Below, in pieces: positions 43,874 through 52,602 of a stretch of 64,000 bases of DNA. Within the stretch, counting starts at the first letter, position 1; every line of letters starts with the position of its first letter. The DNA comes from Pseudomonadota bacterium (GTDB lineage Bacteria; Pseudomonadota; Gammaproteobacteria; Burkholderiales; Chitinibacteraceae): assembly GCA_018261735.1 (NCBI GenBank), contig JAGTRM010000003.1, positions 1 through 64,000 on the forward strand, read 5' to 3'. The notes under the pieces were generated by a model, which did not search any database, was not told the DNA's origin, and saw only the letters and a list, made by a program, of their open reading frames with translations. Made by a program: the position numbers and the translations under genes.

Positions 43874-44155
43874 TTACCACCGCTTGGTTTTGACGTTGTG
43901 AACATGCAGGTGAGCACCTGCCGAGATGGGCGCGACCGCGCGGCCGATAACTTCGCCGTACTTGATTACATCGCTGCCTTCGGTGATGTCGGTGAGTGCC
44001 AGCTTGTGGCCGATGGGAATCGCATCGCGCACGCTGATCGTCAGCGTTTCGTCCTTGTCCATCAGCCAACCAGTCAGTGCCTGGCCGGCTTCGATGCCCT
44101 CCACGACCACGACACCGGTCGTATCTTTCTGGTCGTGGACTACAAAATGAATCAT
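43874..44155 (-). CDS. suyA: (2R)-sulfolactate sulfo-lyase subunit alpha
   Basis: 93 aa SAF-domain subunit. [37 protein letters not shown] and [14 protein letters not shown], ending [12 protein letters not shown]. The size and motifs match SuyA. First gene of the sulfolactate operon; GGAG precedes the ATG, and a copy of the shared sulfur motif lies about 95 nt upstream. Confidence 0.93.
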   Translation of the reverse strand: MIHFVVHDQKDTTGVVVVEGIEAGQALTGWLMDKDETLTISVRDAIPIGHKLALTDITEGSDVIKYGEVIGRAVAPISAGAHLHVHNVKTKRW

Positions 44156-44250
44156 GGTTTTCTCCGTCTTGATTCGTTAGCAAACCAGCCGGTGAGCAGG
44201 CTGCGTTTATTACTTACGGAGCTATCGTATCAAGCCGTTATTCCATGCCT

Positions 44251-44270
44251 AACGAAGAAATTTCTATGCC
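44251..44270 (-). promoter_or_regulatory. shared sulfur-gene motif, copy 4 (upstream of suyA)
   Basis: On the minus strand it is GGCATAGAAATTTCTTCGTT, matching CATAGAAA...TTCTTCGTT at 10399-10417 except for a gap. It overlaps a small dyad (ATGCCTTT...AAAGGCAT, 44266-44290) that may also end the convergent-side operon. Confidence 0.45.
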
Positions 44271-44294
44271 TTTATGGGAAAGAAAGGCATGTCC

Positions 44295-45206
44295 TTATCC
44301 AAAATCTGGATTAACCGATGAGTGAATATTCCAAGCCCGCAATTCCCGCCAATTGCGATCCCGCACGGCTTCCAGAGCGGCAATCTCGTCTTCCGTGATA
44401 TTGCGGTAGCGCCCCTGCCCGGCGAGATATTCCTCCAGAGGCGCGAATTTTTTCGGTTGGCGGTTGATCGTTAGTTGCCGGCTTTCCCATTCCAGCAGCG
44501 GCCACAGGCCGGTATCGACGACCGATTTGCCAAGCTGCACCGTCGCATCGGCTTCGCAACCCCAACCGGTTGGGCATGGTGCAAAGATATGCAGGAAAGA
44601 CGGGCCGTCGACTTGCCCGGCTTTCTCGATCTTTTTGAGTAGATCATTCGCGTAGCCAACACTCGCAGTCGCGGCATAGGGAATGCCATGTGCAGCGGCG
44701 ATACGCAGCAGGTCTTTTTTCGGGGCATCGAGTTCCGGCCGGAAACCGCGTGGCGAAGTGGTGGTGCGCACACCCCAGGGCGTCGCGCCACTCTTCTGGA
44801 TGCCGGTGTTCATATAGGCTTCGTTGTCGTAGCAGATGTAGATGATCTTCTCGCGCCGATCGAGCGCGCCGGACAGCGATTGCAGGCCGATGTCCGCCGT
44901 CGCGCCATCGCCAGCGAAACCGACCACCGGCACATCGGTCAGCCCTTTGGCGCGCACTACGGCGGCGATGCCGGAAAGCACCGCGCCAGTCGCGGCGAAC
45001 GGCGAGATGATCGCGTTCACGCCGAGCGCCATCTGCGGATAAATAAAGCCTACCGCCGACATGCAACCCGCGGGAATCACCACATGCGTTTTTTCGCCGA
45101 GCACTTTCAGCACCCAGCGTACGATCAGGCTGCCCCCGCAACCGCCGCACGCCTTGTGGCCAACAAAGTGTTCCGGATTGGGCAAAGTTTTGATCGAAAT
45201 ACTCAT
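44295..45206 (-). CDS. 2-oxoacid:ferredoxin oxidoreductase, beta (TPP-binding) subunit
   Basis: 303 aa. KACGGCGGSL gives the N-terminal cysteine pair, IPAGCMSAVG a further cysteine, and the thiamine diphosphate motif runs from VVGFAGDGATADIGLQ to YDNEAYMNTG. Four-subunit PorB/VorB type. With PorA, PorD and PorG homologues it oxidatively decarboxylates a 2-oxoacid to an acyl-CoA, CO2 and reduced ferredoxin. Last gene of the operon; it overlaps the alpha gene by 4 nt. The substrate is probably not just pyruvate, because an aminotransferase and a methionine importer share the operon. Confidence 0.9.
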   Translation of the reverse strand: MSISIKTLPNPEHFVGHKACGGCGGSLIVRWVLKVLGEKTHVVIPAGCMSAVGFIYPQMALGVNAIISPFAATGAVLSGIAAVVRAKGLTDVPVVGFAGDGATADIGLQSLSGALDRREKIIYICYDNEAYMNTGIQKSGATPWGVRTTTSPRGFRPELDAPKKDLLRIAAAHGIPYAATASVGYANDLLKKIEKAGQVDGPSFLHIFAPCPTGWGCEADATVQLGKSVVDTGLWPLLEWESRQLTINRQPKKFAPLEEYLAGQGRYRNITEDEIAALEAVRDRNWRELRAWNIHSSVNPDFG

Positions 45207-46420
45207 TGCGCGTGCTCCATGCCCAGGAATTGCACCAGCGGTTTCTGCTGGCCTTGCGCCGCTTCAGCCAATGCAGTGAAAAAGCGCCGGATATCCGCAA
45301 GGCCTATTTCCTGCCCGCCCAAGCCCGCGACAAAATTGATCGCTGGCGGCAGTGCGCCTTGTGTCGCAGCCTCGTACAGCGCAGCTTTGACTTCCAGACT
45401 CACCGTGCCCTGATGGCCAAAAGAAATATCTTTTTCCAGAATGCCGATGGCCGCAACTTTGGCGCTGCGCTGCGGGCCAAATAGCCCAGCCAGCACTTCA
45501 GCCGTCGGAAATGGCCGCAGGTAGCGCAGGCGCAATAGCCCGGCCTTGACGCCCTCCGTTCGCAACTCATCGACCACTGTGCGCACCGTACCGGCGATGC
45601 TGCCGAGCGTGACGATCACGAGTTCAGCATCGTCGAGTTGATAGCCCTCGGTTAGTCCAGCCACGCCGCGCCCAAAATGCTGGATAAAGCGTTCATCGAC
45701 TTCGCGGATCGGGCCAGCTGCGGCAACCATGTCCTGATGCTGCTTGAACTTGAAGACGGTGTAATCGCCTGGCCCGGCGGTGATCGCCAGGCTTTGCGGG
45801 TTTTCCTGATTGAAGGTGCCGGGGTAACCCACCGGAAAATCAGGCGACGGCAAGAAGGCATCAACCTGCTCCTGCTCTGGGACATCAACGGGCTCGTAGG
45901 TATGCGTCAGCACAAAGCCGTCGAGGTTCACCAGCACCGGCGTGCGAACGCGCAAGTCCTCGGCAATGGCATAGGACTGGATCACCAAATCCAGTGCTTC
46001 CTGCGCGGTTTCGGCATAGCTCTGAATCCAGCCCGACGAGATCAGCGCGAGCGAATCGCTCTGGTCGCCATAGATATTCCACGGCAAGGCCAGTGCGCGA
46101 TTGGCGTTCATCATCACGATCGGCCAGCGCCCGCCTGCGGTGTAATACAAGCATTCGGCCATATACAACAGGCCCTGCGACGAGGTCGCCGTGAAGGTGC
46201 GCACGCCCATTGCGGCGCTGCCCATGACCAAGGCCAAGGCCGAATGTTCGGATTCGACGTGAACGAATTCGGCGGCCAGATCGCCATCCTCAACCATCTC
46301 GGCCAAGCGCTCGACCACAACGGTTTGCGGCGTAATCGGATACGCGGCGACCACGCGCGGTCGGCTCAGGCGAACGCCATGTGCAACTGCTTCGTTGCCG
46401 GAAAGAAATTGCACGCTCAT
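45203..46420 (-). CDS. 2-oxoacid:ferredoxin oxidoreductase, alpha subunit
   Basis: 405 aa. SGNEAVAHGVRLSRPRVVAAYPITPQT (read in two parts), VESEHSALALVMGSAAMGVRTFTATSSQGLLYM and LPWNIYGDQSDSLAL are PorA/VorA hallmarks. It supplies part of the pyrimidine site of TPP. It overlaps the ferredoxin-like subunit gene and the beta gene by 4 nt each. Strict oxygen sensitivity is usual for such enzymes, so the host probably lives at low oxygen part of the time. Confidence 0.9.
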   Translation of the reverse strand: MSVQFLSGNEAVAHGVRLSRPRVVAAYPITPQTVVVERLAEMVEDGDLAAEFVHVESEHSALALVMGSAAMGVRTFTATSSQGLLYMAECLYYTAGGRWPIVMMNANRALALPWNIYGDQSDSLALISSGWIQSYAETAQEALDLVIQSYAIAEDLRVRTPVLVNLDGFVLTHTYEPVDVPEQEQVDAFLPSPDFPVGYPGTFNQENPQSLAITAGPGDYTVFKFKQHQDMVAAAGPIREVDERFIQHFGRGVAGLTEGYQLDDAELVIVTLGSIAGTVRTVVDELRTEGVKAGLLRLRYLRPFPTAEVLAGLFGPQRSAKVAAIGILEKDISFGHQGTVSLEVKAALYEAATQGALPPAINFVAGLGGQEIGLADIRRFFTALAEAAQGQQKPLVQFLGMEHAQ

Positions 46421-46728
46421 TTCTGGTCATCCTCGTTCATGCGAATTGCGTCTTTCGGGCATTCCTTGGCGCACAGACCACAGCCCTTGCACCAGTCAGC
46501 CAGCACATAGGGAAAATCGTTTTCTCCCTTGGCAATCGCGCCATCCGGGCAGTAGACGAAACACAGGCCACAGCTGTTGCAGTTGTCCAGAATCTGCGGC
46601 CAAAGCGTGCGCCAGCCGCTATTGGATGTGGCCAAATAGCCCGATTCACACTGAGGGGTCAGTGGCCAGTCTTGCGGGTTCTTTGGGCGCTGAAACGGGC
46701 GCACTTTCCAGTCGGATTGATCAGCCAT
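46417..46728 (-). CDS. 2-oxoacid:ferredoxin oxidoreductase, delta (2x[4Fe-4S]) subunit
   Basis: 103 aa from the ATG at 46728. Two canonical cluster motifs, CNSCGLCFVYCPDGAI and CKGCGLCAKECPKDAI. It carries electrons from the TPP centre to ferredoxin. It overlaps the gamma gene by 8 nt; the longer in-frame start at 46815 lies inside that gene. Confidence 0.92.
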   Translation of the reverse strand: MADQSDWKVRPFQRPKNPQDWPLTPQCESGYLATSNSGWRTLWPQILDNCNSCGLCFVYCPDGAIAKGENDFPYVLADWCKGCGLCAKECPKDAIRMNEDDQK

Positions 46729-47266
46729 GCGCAAGCTCCTGCCCCAGTTGATGGGCGTGCACAAATGCCGCCACATTCTTGCTAGCCCGGCTACCTGTAC
46801 CGAATTCGGCCGCAATACCGGCGATCACGGCCTCTGCCGGCAATACGCCGGTCAGGCCGGTTAATACGCCCAGCAAAATCGTGTTGGTGTGATCCGAACC
46901 AAGAATTTCACGCGCAATGCGCCGCGCCGGAACACGAACCAATCGAGCGGGGGTATCAATGGTTTGATCCGATTCTGAATCAACGATCAGCAAGGTTTTG
47001 GACTGGATAAAACCGGATAGCGCCGGGGTCAGCAGCGTTTCATCCATGATGATGGCGGCATCGGCCGCCTTGATCGTGCTTCGATCATAAATCGGCGTCT
47101 CTGCGATGCGGATAAAGGCGAACACTGGTGCGCCACGCCGTTCCGGTCCGAAAGATGGAAAAGCCAGTGCTTGCTTGCCGGCAAAGCGCACTGCTGCCAA
47201 ACCTTGCAGCCGTGCGGCAGTGAACGCGCCCTGCCCGCCCCGGCCGAGCCAGACGGTTTCATGCAT
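46721..47266 (-). CDS. 2-oxoacid:ferredoxin oxidoreductase, gamma subunit
   Basis: 181 aa. WLGRGGQGAFTAARL, FPSFGPERRGAPVFAFIRI and VRVPARRIAREILG are typical of PorG/VorG. The ATG at 47266 overlaps the aminotransferase stop by 8 nt, which implies one transcript and coupled translation. Confidence 0.9.
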   Translation of the reverse strand: MHETVWLGRGGQGAFTAARLQGLAAVRFAGKQALAFPSFGPERRGAPVFAFIRIAETPIYDRSTIKAADAAIIMDETLLTPALSGFIQSKTLLIVDSESDQTIDTPARLVRVPARRIAREILGSDHTNTILLGVLTGLTGVLPAEAVIAGIAAEFGTGSRASKNVAAFVHAHQLGQELAHG

Positions 47267-48440
47267 GATCGGCCTGCCAGAGTTCGCGAATTTTAAGAAG
47301 TCGCTCGCCAGCTGCATTCAAGGTTTCCGGCTTTTTTGCGAAATGGAAACGGATATAGTTCTTCACCGGTTCGCGGAAGAAACTTGAACCCGCCACAGCG
47401 GCCACACCCACACTTTTGATCAACCATTCGCTGAAATACACGTCATCGAAATCGGTGCCATCAATAAATTCGCCAATATCGACCATCACGTAATACGCAC
47501 CTTGCGGCTGGTAGTAACTCAGATGGGAACGATTAAGCCAATCCAGGAACAACGAACGCTTTTGTGTGTATTCCTCAGCCAAACCCGCATAGTAGCTATC
47601 AGGAAATTCCAGGCCGGTCACCGCAGCTGCCTGAAGCGGCGCCGCGGCGCCTACGGTCAGGAAGTCATGCACCTTCTTCACGCCGTCGATGATCGCAGGC
47701 GGCGCGATGACATAACCCAGACGCCAACCGGTAATCGAATAGGTTTTCGACAAGGACGAGCAGGAAATCGTGCGCTCCAGCATGCCCGGCAACGCGGCGA
47801 AATAATGATGCTGATGTGGCGCAAAAACGATGTGCTCGTAGACTTCATCGGTAATCACAAATGTGTCGTACTTTTCTGCCAGCCGCGCGATGGTCAGCAA
47901 CTCATCGCGGCTGAATACCTTGCCTGACGGGTTGGAGGGATTGCACAGAATGATGGCTTTGGGCCCCTGTGCGAACGCAGCTTCGAGTTCGCTTGGGTCG
48001 AAATTGAATGCTGGCGGCTTAAGCGGCACGAAGATCGGCTCGGCGCCGGAGAGAATCGTATCCGCGCCGTAGTTTTCGTAGAACGGCGAGAAAACCACGA
48101 CCTTGTCGCCCGGATTGCAGACGGTCAGCATCGCGGCCATCATGGCTTCGGTGCTGCCGCAGGTCACAACGATATTGCGCTCCGGGTCGATTTCGATGCC
48201 CATAAAGCGGCTTTGCTTGGCCGCCAACGCACGGCGGAAATCGGGAGAGCCCCAAGTCACGGCGTACTGGTGCGGGCCTTCTTTCATTGCCTTGATGCCG
48301 GCCTCGATGATCTCGGCCGGCGGATCAAAGTCCGGGAAGCCTTGTGACAGGTTGATCGCGCCATACTGATTGGCGATGCGCGTGGTGCGGCGGATGACGG
48401 ATTCGCCAAAGCCGCGGATGCGGTTGCTGGTTTGGGGCAT
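47259..48440 (-). CDS. class I aminotransferase, methionine aminotransferase (YbdL)-like
   Basis: 393 aa. INLSQGFPDFDPPAEI, YAVTWGSPDFRRALA, NPSNPSGKVFSRDEL, PLP lysine in CSSLSKTYSITGWRLGY and the C-terminal Arg in YIRFHFAKK. The group includes YbdL and kynurenine aminotransferases, which accept methionine and aromatic amino acids. Directly between a methionine importer with CoA ligase and the oxoacid oxidoreductase, it would generate the 2-oxoacid (4-methylthio-2-oxobutanoate if methionine). Confidence 0.87.
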   Translation of the reverse strand: MPQTSNRIRGFGESVIRRTTRIANQYGAINLSQGFPDFDPPAEIIEAGIKAMKEGPHQYAVTWGSPDFRRALAAKQSRFMGIEIDPERNIVVTCGSTEAMMAAMLTVCNPGDKVVVFSPFYENYGADTILSGAEPIFVPLKPPAFNFDPSELEAAFAQGPKAIILCNPSNPSGKVFSRDELLTIARLAEKYDTFVITDEVYEHIVFAPHQHHYFAALPGMLERTISCSSLSKTYSITGWRLGYVIAPPAIIDGVKKVHDFLTVGAAAPLQAAAVTGLEFPDSYYAGLAEEYTQKRSLFLDWLNRSHLSYYQPQGAYYVMVDIGEFIDGTDFDDVYFSEWLIKSVGVAAVAGSSFFREPVKNYIRFHFAKKPETLNAAGERLLKIRELWQADHA

Positions 48441-48461
48441 TTCAGTTCACTTCTGTCGTGT

Positions 48462-49811
48462 TCAGGATTTACGGAGGTCCAAAAGGCGCTTTGCTTTGTG
48501 CGTACTGCGCGGCAAGCTGCCCGGCACCAATATCTTCACAACTTTCGGGCGCACGCCCAGACGCGTCTTGATATCGTGCGCGATGCGCTCGGCCAGTTCA
48601 GTGTCATCGAGCGCAGCATCTTCCTTCTCGACTTCGATATCGAAACGCGCCAGATGGTCTTTCTCGTAAACGGTAATGCGGTATTCGCCAGAAATACCCG
48701 GCACATTGCGCACGACGAATTCCACATCGCTCGGGAACACATTCACACCGTTGATGATGATCATGTCGTCGATGCGGCCGATAATCTTGATGCGCACATG
48801 CGTTCTGCCGCACGAGCATGGCGAACGGTCCGCGGTGATGATGTCGCCAGTACGGAAGCGGATCATCGGGCGCGCGGCCTTGGTCAGCGTCGTCAGCACC
48901 ATCTCGCCGGGCTGGCCATCCGGTACCGGTTCATGTGTCGCCGGGTCAAGCACTTCGAGCAAGATGTCGTCTTCGACCAGATGCAGACCGTCGCGCGCTT
49001 CGCACATGCCGGCGCATGCGCCGTAGATGTCGGAAATGCCGTAGAAATCGAACAGTTCAGCGTTCCAGAGTTTTTCAATCGCCGCACGCGTGGCCGGGAT
49101 CGAGCCGCCTGGTTCACCCGCGACAATGATCTTGCGGATCGCCAGGTCTTTCGCCGGATCGATGCCGTGTTCCTTTGCGGTTTCGCCCAGATGCCAGGCG
49201 TAGGACGGCGTGGTCCAGGTCACGGTGGTCTGGAACTCCTTCATGATGAAGAGCAGCCGGTCGGATGGCACGGTGCCGGCCCAGAAACACAGCGCACCGA
49301 GCTTTTGCGCACCGATCACGTCCGGTCCGCCGACGAAAAGCGTGAAGTTCAGCGCATGCACGTAGCGGTCGGTCGGGCGTATCCCGGTAGCCCAGAACAG
49401 CCGCGCCTGGTTGTCCTGAAAGGTTTCGAAATCCTGTGCGGTAAACGGGCTCAGCGTCGGCACGCCGGTACTGCCGCTGGAGGCCGAAACGAACACCACA
49501 TCGCGTTCCGTGACTGCCACCATGTCGCCGAGCAAGGGACTGGCGAGCTGGCGTTCGCGCTCGACCTGTTTGTTCACGAACGGATAGGTGCGCAGGTCGG
49601 ATAGCGCTTTGAAATCGACCGGATTCACGCCTGCGGCATCGAAAGCCGAGCGGTAATACGGCGAATGCTGGTAAGCAAAATTCAGGTGCTTTTTGAGCTT
49701 CGCTAGTTGCAGCGCTTCGAGTTCCGGGCGCGGCAAGGTTTCGATGGCCTCGTTCCAGTAGCGCCGATCAACTTCCACGTGTGTAACAGCACTTTCAGCG
49801 GGAGCACCCAT
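48462..49811 (-). CDS. AMP-dependent CoA ligase, phenylacetate-CoA ligase (PaaK)-like
   Basis: 449 aa, the short PaaK-like size. SASSGSTGVPTLSPFTAQDF is the phosphate-binding loop; YGISDIYG and RFRTGDIITAD are adenylation motifs, with GRIDDMIIINGVNVFPSDVE near the C-terminal domain. It activates an aromatic or short thioether carboxylate as its CoA ester. In this operon it may salvage the acid formed when the acyl-CoA is hydrolysed. Phenylacetate as substrate cannot be excluded. ATG at 49811; metI ends 2 nt upstream. Confidence 0.85.
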   Translation of the reverse strand: MGAPAESAVTHVEVDRRYWNEAIETLPRPELEALQLAKLKKHLNFAYQHSPYYRSAFDAAGVNPVDFKALSDLRTYPFVNKQVERERQLASPLLGDMVAVTERDVVFVSASSGSTGVPTLSPFTAQDFETFQDNQARLFWATGIRPTDRYVHALNFTLFVGGPDVIGAQKLGALCFWAGTVPSDRLLFIMKEFQTTVTWTTPSYAWHLGETAKEHGIDPAKDLAIRKIIVAGEPGGSIPATRAAIEKLWNAELFDFYGISDIYGACAGMCEARDGLHLVEDDILLEVLDPATHEPVPDGQPGEMVLTTLTKAARPMIRFRTGDIITADRSPCSCGRTHVRIKIIGRIDDMIIINGVNVFPSDVEFVVRNVPGISGEYRITVYEKDHLARFDIEVEKEDAALDDTELAERIAHDIKTRLGVRPKVVKILVPGSLPRSTHKAKRLLDLRKS

Positions 49812-49812
49812 T

Positions 49813-50481
49813 TCAGTTTCCTTTCTTGTCTGCGCGTTTGGCTGCCCGATCGCCCAGTGTCTGCACAACCTGAACCAGCACGATCAACGCGATCACGGTC
49901 ACGACCATCACATTGGTCTGGTAGCGGTAATAGCCGAAGCGAATCGCCAGATCGCCTACCCCGCCGCCGCCAACGATGCCTGCCATCGCGGAATAACCGA
50001 TCAGGCTGATCAGGGTCACCGTGAACCCGCGCAGGAATCCGGGCAGAGCCTCGCGCAGCAACACTCGGCCGACGATGCGCAAGGGGCTCGCCCCAAAGGC
50101 CTGTGCGGCTTCGATGATGCCGGGGTCGACTTCGCACAGCGCGCCTTCAACCAGCCGGGCATAAAAGGCAATCGCAGCCACCGACAGCGGTATGGAAGCC
50201 GCCACCGGGCCGATCGTGGTGCCCAGCACGAATTGCGTCAGCGGCAGGAGCACCACCAGCAGGATCACGAACGGCACGGAGCGGATCACATTCACGAAGA
50301 AACTGCCCAGCGCATAGGCGATCTGGTTATCCCAGAACAGCTTCTTTTCAGTGATGTAGAGCAGGAAACCCAAAGGCAAGCCGCCAACAACGGCAAAAAG
50401 ACTGGAAGTGCCGACCATCAGAAACGTCTCGCCAAAAGCCAGCGTCAGATCGGAAAGCAAGGTTGTGAGAACTTCAGGCAT
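49813..50481 (-). CDS. metI: methionine ABC transporter permease
   Basis: 222 aa. Five membrane segments with MetI features: GETFLMVGTSSLFAVVGGLP, FVNVIRSVPFVILLV, the EAA loop GIIEAAQAFGASPLRIVGRV and IGYSAMAGIVGGGGVGDLAI. The start at 50481 overlaps metN by 8 nt. It forms the channel for methionine or a near analogue. Confidence 0.92.
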   Translation of the reverse strand: MPEVLTTLLSDLTLAFGETFLMVGTSSLFAVVGGLPLGFLLYITEKKLFWDNQIAYALGSFFVNVIRSVPFVILLVVLLPLTQFVLGTTIGPVAASIPLSVAAIAFYARLVEGALCEVDPGIIEAAQAFGASPLRIVGRVLLREALPGFLRGFTVTLISLIGYSAMAGIVGGGGVGDLAIRFGYYRYQTNVMVVTVIALIVLVQVVQTLGDRAAKRADKKGN

Positions 50482-51508
50482 GGAGCACCTCGACACGGGC
50501 AGTGTTGCTGCGGATGAATTCCACCGCGCTGGCAATCCGGGCAGAGCCCGTCAGCGACTGAGGAACATCCGGGCCATTGCCCAGCAAGGCGACCAGCAGG
50601 CCAATGGCGCGGTTGTTGATGTATTCGATCTTGCCGTGCAGGATGTTCACCGATACGCCAAAGCGCAGCGTCACATCCGACAGCACCGGGGTTTCCGCCC
50701 GATCGCCCAGGAACAGTATCTTGAGCAGCGTTCCGCTCAGCTCCTGTGTCAGCCGCTGCGGCAGATCGAGATTGAAAGTGTGATCCACCAGCTGGCGGGT
50801 GAAGGGTTGCTGCGGCGTGGCGAAGATATCGTAGACATCGCCCTCCTCGATCACCTCACCCGCATCCATCACCGCCACGCGCGTGCATATTTTCTTGATC
50901 ACGCTCATTTCATGCGAAATCAGCACGATCGTGATTCCGAGGCGGGCATTCACTTCCTGCAGCAATTCCAGGATCGAAGCCGAGGTTTCCAGATCGAGCG
51001 CAGAAGTCGGTTCGTCGCACAGCAACACTTCCGGATGGTTGGCAATCGCGCGCGCAATGCCGACCCGTTGTTTCTGCCCACCGGAAAGCTGCGCCGGATA
51101 CGCGCCCGCCTTGTCGGCGAGCCCCACCAGGTTCAGCAATTCCGGCACGCGCTCGCTGATCTCCTGCCGGCTTTTGCCGGCGATCTCCAGCGTGAACGCC
51201 ACGTTGTCGTACACGGTGCTGGTGTGCAACAGGTTGAAGTGCTGGAAAACCATGCCGATGCGCTGGCGCTCGCGCCGCAGGGCCGCACCACGCAGGTTCG
51301 TGATATCGCGGCCATCGAGCACTACCCGGCCGGAATCAGGCCGTTCGAGCAGATTGATCGTGCGCAGCAAGGTGCTCTTGCCAGCGCCGCTGGTACCGAC
51401 GATGCCGTAGATCTCGCCTTGCCCGATCCGCAGCGACACATTGCGTACCGCACGGATAGCATGACCCTTGCCGGTGAAAGCCACCGAGATGTCTTGCAGT
51501 TCAATCAT
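50474..51508 (-). CDS. metN: methionine ABC transporter ATP-binding protein
   Basis: 344 aa. Walker A GTSGAGKST, FQHFNLLHTSTVYDNVAF, signature LSGGQKQRVGIARAI, Walker B VLLCDEPTSALD, and a C-terminal NIL domain (about residues 265-340) that senses intracellular methionine. It works with MetI and the MetQ-like binding protein. Confidence 0.94.
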   Translation of the reverse strand: MIELQDISVAFTGKGHAIRAVRNVSLRIGQGEIYGIVGTSGAGKSTLLRTINLLERPDSGRVVLDGRDITNLRGAALRRERQRIGMVFQHFNLLHTSTVYDNVAFTLEIAGKSRQEISERVPELLNLVGLADKAGAYPAQLSGGQKQRVGIARAIANHPEVLLCDEPTSALDLETSASILELLQEVNARLGITIVLISHEMSVIKKICTRVAVMDAGEVIEEGDVYDIFATPQQPFTRQLVDHTFNLDLPQRLTQELSGTLLKILFLGDRAETPVLSDVTLRFGVSVNILHGKIEYINNRAIGLLVALLGNGPDVPQSLTGSARIASAVEFIRSNTARVEVLHA

Positions 51509-51566
51509 GATTTTTTACCGGAGAAGCCGGGCGCCAGGCGCCCGGTTTACAGGAAGGAGCCCGTAC

Positions 51567-52418
51567 TTATTTCTTGGCCACGGTCTTGGCCTTGAGCCAT
51601 GCCGGTTTCTGGAACGAATTGAAGATACGCTTGGGATCGTCGACCACCCGTAGGAATTCTTCCGACTCGACCACGGCCTTGATGTCCTTGGCGAAAGGCT
51701 TGTCGAGGTCCTCCGTCTTCACCGCCACCAGATTCTTGATGTTCTCGTCGAGCTCTTCGAGCTTGATTGCATCGGAGAGCTTGAGCCCTGCGGCAATGGC
51801 GAAGTTGCCATTCACCAGGGAAGCGGTGGCCGTATCCAGCGTGCGCGGCAGTTGCGCGGCCTCCAGCGGCTTGAAGACAAGGCCGCGCGGATTCTGGTCG
51901 ATATCCTTTTCAGAAGCCTGGGTCGGATCGATATTCGCTTTGATGGTAATCAACCCGTTCTTGGCCAGGAAACGCAGGCCGCGTGCGAGGTTGGTCGCAT
52001 CGTTGGAGAGCGTGACCACATCGCCCTTCTTCAATTGGTCGAGCGACTTGATCTTGTTGGAATACAGGCCGAGACCTGCGGTCGGGACATTGATCACCGG
52101 CGAGAGCTTCAGGCCCTTGTCGGCCGAGAATTTTTCCAGGTAAAGACGATGCTGGAACAGGTTGGCATCGAGTGCCCCGTTGGCCAGTGCCAGGTTGGGC
52201 TGCACGTAATCACTGAATTCCTTGATGACTACCTTGTAGCCCTTTTTTTCCAAACCCGGCTGAATGGCCTGCTTGATCAGATCACCATACGGGCCGGGAG
52301 CGGTGCCAAAAACGATGGTCTTGGGATCAGCCTGTGCAAAAGCAGTACCGATACTGAAACCCAATGCGAGAGTAATGAGGGTGCGGGAAAAGTTGGACAG
52401 CAAACGGTTGCGGCGCAT
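51567..52418 (-). CDS. metQ: MetQ/NlpA family substrate-binding protein
   Basis: 283 aa from the ATG at 52418 (AGGAAG upstream). The signal peptide ends FSIGTAFAQA without a lipobox. VFGTAPGPYGDLIKQAI, FSDYVQPNLALANGALDANL and LSNDATNLARGLRFL are MetQ features. First gene of a nine-gene operon, so methionine or a thioether/hydrophobic amino acid is the likely ligand. Confidence 0.9.
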   Translation of the reverse strand: MRRNRLLSNFSRTLITLALGFSIGTAFAQADPKTIVFGTAPGPYGDLIKQAIQPGLEKKGYKVVIKEFSDYVQPNLALANGALDANLFQHRLYLEKFSADKGLKLSPVINVPTAGLGLYSNKIKSLDQLKKGDVVTLSNDATNLARGLRFLAKNGLITIKANIDPTQASEKDIDQNPRGLVFKPLEAAQLPRTLDTATASLVNGNFAIAAGLKLSDAIKLEELDENIKNLVAVKTEDLDKPFAKDIKAVVESEEFLRVVDDPKRIFNSFQKPAWLKAKTVAKK

Positions 52419-52602
52419 GTTGGTTCTTCCTGGTGCTTTGTTGAACATGCAGCCAGTCTAGTGATGCCCGTATATGCCGTAAAAGACTATAAATTAAGAA
52501 GTAAATTCACATTTTGAATAAGCCATAAAGTCAGTATGGTTTTGCGCGCCCAGCGTCCATGATGGATTGCGCAAAGCCGGCCCAACCGCGCGCGATGTCG
52601 GC

